A stretch of 64,000 nucleotides of DNA from Nissolia schottii. Its lineage: Eukaryota; Streptophyta; Magnoliopsida; Fabales; Fabaceae. Location: the NCBI GenBank assembly GCA_003254905.1, contig QANU01029220.1, forward strand, positions 1,217,749-1,281,748, in the 5' to 3' direction. The translations under genes and the position numbers were made by a program. This document shows, piece by piece, positions 1 through 11,129 of this stretch. Under the pieces are notes generated by a model. The model was not told where the DNA came from. It ran no database searches and worked only from the letters and a program-made list of their open reading frames with translations. Position 1 is the first letter of the stretch. Each line of letters opens with the position of its first letter.

Positions 1-3000
1 TTGAATGCAAAGCTTGTTTCGCTATGCCACCTGACTGCGGAGAAGGCTTAGCACTGGCAAGTAGAGACTCCAGCAGAGAATCAAAACTAGTGTTTGCAGA
101 ATAGACTAAAGCAGCAAAAAAGTTCCGTAAAGCCTGTAATATTCAACCATTCACAATGATAAGCTTGCACACATTTTATATCAAATAAAAAAATTCGACA
201 TGTTCAGTCGCGTGCAATAAAAGTACCAAAAGAGCTTGCCCCTGCAGCAACGGGCTTTTAATCAATGTTAGTGCTTGAGGGAGAACTTTGTTTTTAACAG
301 CCAGACCAACACTTGGACCAGACCTCCTGTCACCCATTAATGTGCAGCAGAGTTCCAACGCAAGAGCCGTCATATGCAAATCAGAATCACTGATGAAAAT
401 ACAAAAGAAAAACTAGGTCAATTAATCCACATCGCTTATGTATACATAAAGCATAAAAAGCCACAAATAATAAGATTAGTAAGACAAACCTAATTAGTCC
501 TGACAGTTCTACAATAATAACTTCATAAGCAGATGAACCAATCTTATCACCATAGGCAACGACAAGTGAATTTAAGGTTCCCAAGGTTGCTTGCCTTAGT
601 GCACGATTAGCCTGTTTGAAAACAAGGCAAAGCTTAGAATCTTTGACCCCTTTTTGATGGGAAATTCGCAGAAAGTCATTAAAAATATTTGGCTTCCGAA
701 AGAGTCTACCAAATTTCAATATAATAGGTTCTAAGGTAACAGATTCTGAAGAGAAAGTTCATACTTTCCGTAGGAATGCAGTCAACTCTGCTATTACATG
801 CTCCAGAACACATGACAAATCCACCTGAAGTGGAGAAGCAGCGATAACAGCAAATGCCTGCATAAGGATCTGGGATGTTCAAGATAGCTGCAAAGTAGAT
901 TCAAAGTTGATTTTTGGAGAAAGAGAAGAATAATAGGGGGGGAAATCAATTGCATGCAAATCTTTGCGGCAATGTGCAATCTATGCCATTGTTTGGTGTA
1001 TTTGGTTGGAGCATAATTCTAAAATTTATAACCTAGGATATTCGGACAAAAGTCTTGTGAGATAAGATGACGTTTGGCTTCTATTTGGTGCAAAACTCGC
1101 ACTTTTTTAAAAGGAATGTCCCTCTCACATAAATTGAGAAATTGGAAGGCTTTACTCTTTTTAAAGATTTTTTTCCTTTTGTTAGATTTTGTTTTCATAA
1201 GGAGGATCTAGTCCTTCTTTGTCTTTGATATTCTTCTTCTATAGAAAAATAAAAACATAGTTGCATAAATAATATGCAACGGTATGATAGTACAAGTTAG
1301 TTTGGGCAGCAGCAAGAACACCATATTTTAGAAATTACTCTTACAGTTGCATGTAGCACTGACTACCATAAGAGACCTATAATTTTACTGTGGGTGAACT
1401 ACAAGAGAACCCTCTCTCCTAACTCTCAAGACTTTCATTACTAAGCAAATTTTTCTACATCAACAGTCAACAATTTCTAGAATGTTAACACCAGGATAAC
1501 TAGCCCAAGTTCAATGTAACAGTACATATTAACATAAACTTCAATAGTTAGTTAAGTTAGTTATCATTTCTGTTTTCAGTTAATTGTGCATGTAATTAGC
1601 AAATAGCACGCTGCACTTTCTCTGTTTGTATATAAACTGTAACTCTTCTCTAAATCAATTGAGGAATTTCATTTACCAAATTCATTACTCTTGTTAAATG
1701 TAACAGCCCAAGACTCAAGTATTCAACTGACCAACCTTTACAGCTGTAAGTCGGGTTATCTCATTTCCCATCCGATCAACAAGCACAGGAAGGCATGCAG
1801 GTAATTCTGCATTGAGATGGTCACCAAATATTGACAAAACGAGGCCCATGCAGGAGATAGCACACTCCTTCACCTCCTAAACAGGAAAAAAAGTTATACA
1901 CGATAAAATTTCAAAAAAAGACCCATCCATGAAAAATCTTACTAACCTGATCTTGATCTTGGTTTATCAAGCGAGACATAATACCATGATATATTGGGTG
2001 AACATATGGTCTGAAATCAAAACCAGACCCCTGCAACACAACACCATTCTGGTTACTAGAAATGTCTAACATCATTTCCAACAGGGACTGATGCAGGATA
2101 TGTGTTCGGGGGTGCCAAATTGTGTCATCAAGTAAATATTATAATGAGCAAATTAATATAAATCACCCTTTCATCAAAATATAGAATAGCATTCCTTTAC
2201 ATTGTAAAATTAGTTAATAATAAATTATTTATTGTCATTTTTATAACAATTCTCCTTGTAATATAAGAAAAAAGACAATCAACAAAAAAAAAACTCAATT
2301 TTCATTTTATATCTATTCTTCACAATATTGGCGACTGAAAAATACATCTCACTCAATAGTAGCAATAACCCTAAATTAAAAGAAAATATAAATAGAATAT
2401 ATTAAGTTTAATAATTTACAAAACTAAACATATTAATGTTTTGTTTTTTCTAAAACATACATTTTTTACTGTTAAAATTATTTTAAATAAAAATAATAAT
2501 ACAAATAGCCATAAAAGGTGTCAAATCCAAAGTATGATAGTTTGTGTGGGAAAAGTGTAAGAAATTAAAACAAATAGCAATAATAGATGTCAAAGTCCAA
2601 AGTATGATATGGGTTGTGTGGAAAAGGTTGAAAAAAAATTAAAATTGCCCTAGGTGAGGATCAACCTGGTTGCATGAGGGGCCATTGCATGAAAACAGCA
2701 GCTCTGCCACTAAACTATGTGACTTTGTTTGGTCATAATTATACAAATGTGTGTGTGTGTGTAAGAACAGGAGCAGAAAGATCCTGCAAACAGAAACATA
2801 AATGTAACCAATGACAGTGTGTGTGTGTTTGTGCACTAACCTCAATGTTGGGCCGCACAACTCGGACAAGTTCCCCACATACCCTCAAGGCCTCTGCAGT
2901 GACCTTGTAATAACGCTCACCAATAGCGGATAGAACAGGAGCAGAAAGATCCTGCAAACAGAAACATAAAAATAACCAATGATAAAATCTGTCGCTGTAT

Positions 3001-6000
3001 CTCATGCACAGTCATTTGCATAGAGATAGCACATGCGCATCAGTCCCCTTGCTAAATCCCTCACACAGCACCCCACCAGGCCTCAAATGTGGAGTAAGAA
3101 CAAGCTTAAAACTGCCTATAGTTTACTGACAGTAAACATGATTGAATTAATCATAAGGTGAGTGACAAAGGGGACTATAAGAAAAATAAATACAGGACTA
3201 CAAACTCTTTTATAATAGAAAAGTAAGTTCATTGAAAGAAGAAGAAGAAGGAGAAGGAGGAGGAGGAGGAGGAGGAGAGAAACATTAAGAAACAGAAGAC
3301 TATAAACAATAAGTTAAATTCTGCAAAAAAATTGAGAAAAAACAAGTAGTTAAAAAGAATAACCAATACCAATTTCAAAGGAGCACAACACTCATTGGCT
3401 GCTTTCTGATCGCAGCACAAACATGCAAGCTATAAGCATCATGGACTTAGGGAGGGGGGAGTAAAAAAATATATATTCTCTTCTTTCTACATGTGATCAA
3501 TATTTGTATATTACCATTTCCCAATCCAAATTATGTTACCCTGAGTCATAAACACTACAACCCACAAAACAGTTGCATAAAGATATCATTTTATTTTTAT
3601 TTTGGGAAGGGAAGGCAGTTGTCACTACACAACAATGTCAAATTTTGCAAGAATATAATTAATAAATATAAAATATTTCCTCCGTTATGGTATGGAACAT
3701 TTCTTCATGGCTTTCTAATACTATACAAGAGGTAAAGAATCACAACAACAGTGCTCTAACAACACAAACTAAGACATATTTTAGAAATCCAAACACCAAT
3801 TCAAGAGTTTTTAAACATAAACTCAAACAGAGATGCCCTTAATAGGCAATTAGTATTACCTTGATAAAAGGATGGAAAACAACAGGAGAATGTGAAGATA
3901 ACACTAATCTTGTAAGTACTAGGGCTTCAATCTTCAAATTTGAGGTAGAAGATTTGTCCTGAAAAGCAATGAAAGGCCGAATAATCAGCAATAGGAAGAA
4001 CTACATGAGTTTGACCATTACAACTGAAAACAATACTGCTCACATTTAATGCTTTTTCAATTCCTGGAGTGAGTGACCCAATGTGGTCTGCAAGACAGTC
4101 TGGCAAGACAACCACTAGTTCTTTCAAAACAGAGAAGACACCAACCTGCATGGCCAACTCGGCTTAAAGTTTGGGGTGTCTGGAATCAATTATCAACTTT
4201 GGGCTACTCTTACCTTTGTCTTCATAGATTTCTCACGCAACTGCCTATTTATAGATTTGACAATCTTGGGCACTTCTTGCTTTAACAACCAACGAGGACT
4301 GCATTACATGCCGCAGTACTAAAACAATCAGTAACTGCCATATCTTACAAGTTAATTGTAGCAACCAGCTGTATGATCAGGAAATTTTGAAGAGAAGCTA
4401 GGTGGTTGAGGGTATTGCTCTTGATGAAACTCAACAAACCAGATAAAAATTGTTGAGAAAATCAACTATGTTTAAAAGCACCTTCATATTCACATCTAAA
4501 TGCAGACGTTATAATAAATTATGAGGATCAAATACACAAAAATAAGTATCTCCTTACGACCTACACAAACATGTTCAAATGTAAAATCTATAACTATCAT
4601 CTCCATAATATACGAAACATCAATGAAGTTATTTGTATTTTGTACCAAGCTAGTGGTGCTATGGCTGAATAGATCACAAATTACCACAATGACTTGTATG
4701 CAGAGGAGCACTTTTCTAGACCTGTCTTGGAAGGCTTAGATTGGTGCGGTATCATAAAAAGGCTTCTTTGCTTGAGAGACCTTATGGAGAAGAGAAAATC
4801 AAAGAGATTTTGGATACAGAAGGCACCAAGTCCTGATGGTTATACTGCTAGTTTTTTTCAAGCTTGTGGTGATACCTCAAGGTGTTCGAAGAATTTCATA
4901 GGAATGGTAAGATTGGAGTTAATATTAACTACTTTTATTTTCTTGGATCCAAAGAAGGAAAGGTTTGTTAAAGATTATAGACCATTCACCAGTTCTCTCC
5001 ATATCTCTGAGGTTTAAGGATAAGCTATTTTGGAGAATCAGAGTGCTTTTGTAGCTGGTATGTTGCTTTGTTTGCTAATCAAATGATGGATGAGATGAAC
5101 AAATTGAAAGTGTCTCAATTTCACGTTGGACTTCGAGAAAAGCCCATGACAGGGTTAGTTGAAGCTTTAGGGTAAGGTGTTGGAAAGAAAGTGGTTTGGT
5201 TCCAGATAGAGGAGGAGGACTTTAGGTTGCCTAACAACAAGCACTTTTTCGGTGATTGTTAATAAAGAGCTAAAGCTTGGTTTCTGGTCAGAGGGGAGTG
5301 AGGCAAGGAGGATGTGAGCTAATAAATAAAAGAAGAGTAAGCACAAATACATTTGAAGAATATAAGGTTAACTTGCCTCGTTTCATTTGAATCAATCTGC
5401 CCTTTTGAGACATTTCCAGTTTGACGCAAAAGCTCAATGAAAGTATTAAATATATCCATCTGCAATGTATCCATGTCAGCTAAGCGCCCTTAATGGGTTG
5501 TAAAAGACTAAAAATATGATTCTCAATATGGGTTACCTTGACATTTTCTTCTCTCTCTTTAAATCTTTCAATAAGTTTTGGACAAGCCTACAGAAGAGTT
5601 CAAGTTTATGAAGTCAAAGACTGAAATTATAGAGAGCAAGCGAACAGCTATGCACATGTTGCATGCAATTCTCTTTTCAAAAGTTTTGATAAAAGGAGAA
5701 ATTTTATTCGAAGATAAGATAACAAAGCACAACAAGATAACTGTGGACCCAGTGAACCAAACATGTACCCATTACCAACTAATCAGTTGATTTGAGTTCA
5801 ATAAGAACTTCCATGACTAACATCACAAGAACAGCAATAACTCAAATATTAAACAGACCAAAAAGGTCAAAAAGGTTATTTCAAAGAAATGAATTTAAAC
5901 TGAGAGCAAAGTTACAGTTACCTCCTCATACAGCTTTGAAAGCATTTCAGGGCGAGAAACAATCAATGCTGCTAAGCATTTTGCTGCCGCTCTTCGAACT

Positions 6001-9000
6001 TTCCAGCTCACATCTTCATCATCTGTGTATTCATTGGCAGAGTCACTGCAAAAGAATAGGGATAATTAACAAGAATATCATGCAAATGCGAATTTTGGAA
6101 GCCTATAAATAAAACAACATACTCATCCTCCTCCTCTTCATGACCTTCATCATCAGTATCCTCTTCCATGTTGTCAGTGAAGTTTGGATCATAACTTAGA
6201 TATTCAAGAGTCAGACGAAGAATTTCCGCAGAGTAACAGGAAATATCCCTTGAACACCTAAGGAGAAAGCTTTCCAGTGCCTGCAGTAAAAAGTTAACAA
6301 TATTGAGCAAATTCATGACAGTACAGTATATACACATAATTCACAGTTCTAAGGCTATGGTTGATTAAAAAAAACAAAAAAATAGCACCTGCAAACTGTA
6401 CTCGCGAAGCTCTTCATCATTTTCTGAGGCACTAGTACAGTAATTAATTAGCACTGGAACTGTGTCCCCAAGATGGGGTCCAAATCGGTAACCCACTGAA
6501 CGACTGAAATGCCAAATAATAGTAACTTGTTGGTAACAAGAAAAATGATTTCTTTTCCTTTCACTACAAAAAGAATAATCAAAAGAGGACAAAGGAATGG
6601 ATAGACATTTCTAACCTCAAAGCACCAATCAATTGAATGTTTGTACGGCTCATTTCTGATTTAGCAGCTTTATTTTTTAAATTTGTGACAACTTCAGTCG
6701 TTGCCCTTGCCAACAAATCATCTGACAAGCTTGAAGAAAGAGATGCTGAAAAGGTTTTAAAAAAATTGTAAATATACTTTTACTTCCATTGTGATTGTCA
6801 ACATTTCATTTTCAAACAAGATAAAGTCATTTCAGGGTTGACAACAGCTTCCTAGAAAGAATGTCAATTCGAAATTAGTATTACATGTACTAGATCCAAT
6901 CAATCAGTGTTCCATTCCAAATGAACTTAAACACGGAGTTCAAAATCCATTCCCTAAATTTCTGTGAGGAAACAATAAGGGTCCATTTGGTTTCAATTTT
7001 CATTTCCAGAATTTTCTGTTTTCAGGATTTTGTGAAGAAACGGTGAAAACTATAAAATTCAATTTTCACTATTTCCTTCATAAAATCCTGAAAACAGGAA
7101 ATTTTGGAAATAGAAACTGGAAATGAAAATTAAAACAAAACACACCCTAAGCTTCCTTCTTTTTCTGTTCTAATTATTCTAATTTACTTAGTAATGTTTT
7201 CAATATTTTTTTTCATAGGAAAACACTGGCTCAGCAATTTCTAAAACAAAAAAGATGGAGTATAGACAAACTTCCCATACAAGGCAAGTTGCCAGTGAGA
7301 TTTTTCCACTTTTAATATAATTTTCATCATACAGATTATACAAGACCTAAGGGCTTAATAACACAGCCTCTCTATTGGTTGTTTCTTACTAACTCAACAT
7401 TCCTGGTCAAAAGTTACACCCAGATTCTAGTTACCATGAAAATTCAAACCACTTTTTTTAAGTGTTAACAGCCCTAAACCAGAATACAGAAAAACCCTGA
7501 TGGTAAAACTTGTGTGAAAACTTTAGCCCAAATCAAACTACATCACTTTCAACCAAGGTGGAGAAAACATCACTCAGCAAATACGCAAAACATCATCAAC
7601 TCTCCACCAATAATGAGAATTCTTTGTGGGAAATAAAATCAACATATGTTAGATAATCTTACCAATGCAAGCAACAGTTTTCTTGCGTACACTAGGTTGA
7701 TTAGAACTCAACTGAGAGAGCAGGGAACTTAGTAACAGCTCGTGGTCAGCCACCATCAGATTCCCAAATTTATGAAGGACGTCGCATAAAATATCCAGAC
7801 ATTCACATTTAATCCCTGTGATCATTCCCTGGAGATGAAATATGAGAGACAAGTAAGAATGTTGCAGAGAAAATCACCCAAAGCTGTCAATGGCAGGTCG
7901 AGGCCCATCCCACAAGCCAAAATCTCACCATAGAAATACTATGACAGATGGCATTGCAGCAAATGGCAGAAATGCTCTGATTTAGACTTAAGCACAGTAC
8001 AAGGAAAAAAAACACACACAATTTCACATATGACAACAAACAAAAGCAGCCCAAGTCTTCATGCCATGCAGATTATTTTATTTCCATGCCAGATAGATTT
8101 CTAGAAGCACAAATACTGACAACAACATTAGAGAAGAAATCTACATATTTTTTGACTCATGAGTTAGTGCAGGGCAACAAGAAAATAATGAAATTCCCTT
8201 ATCATGCATAGATCATATTTGAACCACAAAAGACAAGGGGCAAACTGGATGATATGATATAGCTGAAAATTCAGCCCGGGATTCACTAGCAACTATAATA
8301 GTTTATAATGAAATAAGCAAGGGCACACAAATTAAAAAGGATGTAAGAATCATTGATAGTAAATTGGCAAATTAGTATATTAAATGGGCATTGTAAATCA
8401 TTCCCAAAATCGAAAAAGGATGTAAAATACAAATCATAGAATTAAAGATCTTATTTACTTCTTCCACAGGTAATATGAGAAATGAGAAGCCAGTAAATAC
8501 AAATAAATGATCAAAATGGATAAAATATCAATAAATAAGGAGATAGAATAGAGTGAAAATTAACAGAGGCATGCCAGCTTCGACTTTTTAAGTTTCAAAT
8601 TTTATGTGAAGTTTCAGAGCAAATATAAGAACTTACTGGGCCAGTAATTCCTTTTATCAATTGTGGTGAGAGTGAATGAAGAATAGATTGTGCAAGAGAC
8701 TGAGTTGAAACTTCAGCAACGATTGTCTTCAAAGCTATGCTAGCAATGTCGCGATGTTGTTCCTTCCCATTCAGCAATTTGTCGCATAGTTGACTGGTCA
8801 TTTCCACAATCCTTGCCTCACTAACCTTCCTCACCAACGGAGCAAGGCTGCAATTTTTAAATTTAAATTAAATAAATAAAGATGGCTACTTTATCACCTT
8901 GTAATTTTGTTTTTTCTCACTGCAATGTGTATGCAGAATAACATGACAGTAATGTCTATGGACAAATCATTTCAGCAATAGCCAACAAACTGATGTTATC

Positions 9001-9733
9001 ACATGGAATTATTTCAGCCACAGAAAACAAGTTTAAAGAGCAAAAGGCATGAAGACAGAATCACATATGCAATTGCAACAAGCAAATTTAATAAGGCTAT
9101 ATAATGTGTCTATTAAGTTACACATTGCAAAGGATATTGCCAACATAGCCTTTATAATAACTTGCGCAACCCTCCCCATTGAGTTAGCTTTTCGGGTTAG
9201 GTTCGGTCAACTTATTTCTAAGAGTGTCAAGTGGGTCTGAATTTTCGAAATCCACAACAATGCATTTCTAAATTGTGCATAAATATCTTATATTGGCAAT
9301 GCTATAGAGTAGAGATAACCAAAGAAATAGAATAATCCACATAAAAGTCATCATTAAAGAGAAAATGGGGTACCATTTCACAGCCAGGCCAGAAACATCG
9401 CCAGCTGCATCATCAAGCTGTTGTATGATAATAGTAGTCAATTTCATCTCTAGCTCAGCATCAGCCTTAAATGTCTCTTTATTCAACTCATTTAGCAAAT
9501 CAGATGTTGCCATGTATCTGTAGTCTTTATCCTTCCCAGTCATCTGAGAAAAATAGAGAAAAAAGAGGAAAACATTATGCCACATGTCAATTAATTCACG
9601 TATCAATCAGCATAAACAAGCACATAATGGGTAGGCACACATATGAATACACCAGTCAAGGCTATATGTAGATGCATACATAAAAAGGTAACCATACCTT
9701 TTCTAGTATCCCAGTCAAAGCTAAATTTGCCAT
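1..9733 (-). CDS. CAND1: CAND1, cullin-associated NEDD8-dissociated protein 1 (3' part outside window)
   Basis: HEAT-repeat solenoid that binds cullin-RBX1 cores lacking NEDD8 and exchanges substrate receptors on SCF-type ubiquitin ligases; in Arabidopsis it is needed for normal auxin signalling. Read on the minus strand, 20 exons join in one frame: 9733-9698, 9543-9374, 8847-8637, 7828-7663, 6745-6616, 6503-6389, 6280-6123, 6045-5922, 5587-5537, 5459-5377, 4298-4214, 4145-4044, 3958-3860, 2951-2841, 2030-1947, 1876-1736, 857-765, 611-490, 389-227, 133-1. Phase agrees at every junction. The protein begins [12 protein letters not shown] and contains [17 protein letters not shown] and VRPNIE, typical of plant CAND1. 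About 792 residues are inside the window of about 1,220 usual; the C-terminal part is cut by the edge. An acidic loop rich in D/E lies near residues 314-339. All introns seen are GT-AG except intron 10 (GC-AG), which also carries a LINE fragment. No break is visible, so the gene looks functional. Confidence 0.95.
2500..2640. repeat. Direct tandem duplication, about 70 bases, in a CAND1 intron
   Basis: Two adjacent copies share an AAATAGCNATAA..GATGTCAAA core, then TCCAAAGTATGATA and a GTGTGG.AAA segment. The copies differ by small indels. The repeat lies in the intron between exons 14 and 15 and has no coding content. Confidence 0.6.
2764..2814. repeat. Duplicate of the CAND1 exon 14 acceptor region
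   Basis: The 51 bases here closely match 2932-2982, which spans the end of the intron, the CAG acceptor and the first 20 bases of exon 14. The copy sits in the next intron, next to GT dinucleotide runs (about 2748-2762 and 2816-2830). It therefore carries a second splice-acceptor-like sequence plus the DLSAPVL codons, without the rest of the exon. Confidence 0.8.
3230..3282. repeat. GAA/GGA purine microsatellite in a CAND1 intron
   Basis: An almost pure purine run on the plus strand made of GAA units grading into GGA units. On the transcribed strand it is a pyrimidine tract, several hundred bases ahead of the exon 14 acceptor. A simple repeat without coding meaning. Confidence 0.8.
4660..5345 (+). 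mobile_element. LINE reverse-transcriptase fragment inside CAND1 intron 10
   Basis: The plus strand, antisense to CAND1, reads the upstream and fingers region of a plant LINE reverse transcriptase: [18 protein letters not shown], then [18 protein letters not shown] (family form KAPGPDGF..FF), then [14 protein letters not shown] (family form IPKK...DYRPI). Frames change further on, but ENQSAFVAG and a later [16 protein letters not shown] segment (family form LVNG....F....GLRQGDP) are still readable. The palm motif and the endonuclease are missing, so this is a dead 5'-truncated or rearranged copy. A polyA tail is not obvious. Confidence 0.75.
6979..7147. mobile_element. Tourist-like MITE in CAND1 intron 4
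   Basis: A 169-base foldback: the left arm starts GGGTCCATTTGGTTT and the right arm, reverse-complemented, starts GGGTGTGTTTTGTTTT. The inner arms (CATTTCCAG, TTTTCAGGATTTT.TGAAG) also pair. TAA flanks both sides (6976-6978 and 7148-7150), a three-base target duplication as made by PIF/Harbinger-type elements. There is no coding capacity. Confidence 0.75.
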
Positions 9734-10873
9734 GCTTCCAGGAGTATATGAATAGCGTCAAATATCAGCAATCTGAGAAGAAATGAAGAAACATAATTAA
9801 GAAGACACACATATGAAGACCTTGTACAAATCTTCCAATGCAATATAAAATTCGTAAAAGCCAATCCAATGATAAAATTACTCCTCGGTCAAATCCAACA
9901 TATTCATAATTCAAACATGGTTAATGCATGATGAAATGGTTAGGCCTAAGCCCAAGTGCTCAGACACTAAACACTACTGCAATGGAAATGCACTTTCTGT
10001 CTGTCAGTCACTGTCCATGTGTCTTAGCTTGGGACTAACGCATGATATGCTAGGTAGATGAAATGAAACCCGTAAGTAGACAAAAGGAGTAGTTGGAAGA
10101 GAATGGTCGGTGCCTGTTTGCTGCCTAAGGGAAATTATCTTTTTTCAGTTGCAACCAAAATAAACAAATAAAAAGAATATTTGAATTCCAGTAAATGTAT
10201 TGTGGGGGGGGAAATATCAGGAAAGATTTATATCTATCTGAGAGTTGCTTACTGGCCCGAGGAAAAAGAGATACGAAACGTACAAAACCACCCCAGAACA
10301 ATAAATGTGTTTTCAAACAGTAATGCTTCATAGCCAGAAAGTATTTTTCGTGAAATTGTGCAATTGGGTGCACACTGCTCCCTGCTCAAAACCAATCAAG
10401 AGAGGAGAGATGTGTCATTAATTAAAACGCAAATCAGTTTCATGGGTCATTTTCCCGAAAACAATTCGGGCCAAAAAGCTTTTCCTGTTTTCAAAACTAA
10501 TCTTAAACTGAAAATTATATCTAACAATAGTTACAATTCACGCATACATTCCTCGAACCATACATAAATCTTTTTCCTATATACACCTACCCATGGTTAC
10601 AAACATCAACTGTTCCACAATAACTCACCACCACGAACAAGTGACACACACTAAGCAAGCAGCAATAAGCACATTGAGAACAAGTGACACAGCCATCCTC
10701 TAGTAATTAAACAACTTGGAAACACAACACATTTCAGGAAATACCTTTTTTCTCAATTCTCTAAATGGATCAACCAAATACTTTGTTAAATTAAAACTAA
10801 TAATAATGATCATAGATCATAATCCTTCGGAGCATTATGTAAAGGCTAAAAACTAAAAGGGATGGAATGGAAC

Positions 10874-11025
10874 CTGCAAGGAAGCGGAACCCTAGGACAA
10901 AACGGCAAGGCGCAGGGGTTGCTGGGTAGGTAGACGGTAGCTGATGGACGGTGAAAGCGAAGTTTCTATGGGGAGAATGAAATTGCGAAAGGCAATGGCG
11001 AAGAAAAGGAACGCACTCAAATCAA
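10874..11025 (-). other. CAND1: CAND1 5'UTR exon (non-coding)
   Basis: Upstream of the CAND1 start codon the minus strand has a splice acceptor just right of 9770 (TTCTTCTCAG), and no in-frame upstream start. A matching donor, CAG followed by GT, lies at 10874/10873. I infer a leader exon of about 150 bases separated from the start codon by an intron of about 1.1 kb. The 5' limit is estimated from the TATA-like site at 11051-11057 and is uncertain by tens of bases. Confidence 0.55.
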
Positions 11026-11050
11026 AGCTCAAAAAGGGTATCCGTATCAC

Positions 11051-11057
11051 TATATAT
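11051..11057 (-). promoter_or_regulatory. CAND1: TATA-like box of CAND1
   Basis: A TATATA core on the minus strand within a moderately GC-rich stretch, about 30 bases ahead of the inferred start of the leader exon. A run of CT/GA dinucleotides lies just upstream (about 11088-11102), as often seen in plant core promoters. Placement is by spacing only. Confidence 0.35.
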
Positions 11058-11129
11058 CGCCACTTCGCCGCAGCTCCAATTTGCCTTTCCCTCTCTCTCA
11101 CTTCCACTGACGTTTCATTTCTCAAGTCT

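Noticed and set aside
3493-3735. 80-codon plus-strand ORF inside a CAND1 intron
   Set aside because: AT-driven composition, no motif, intron location.
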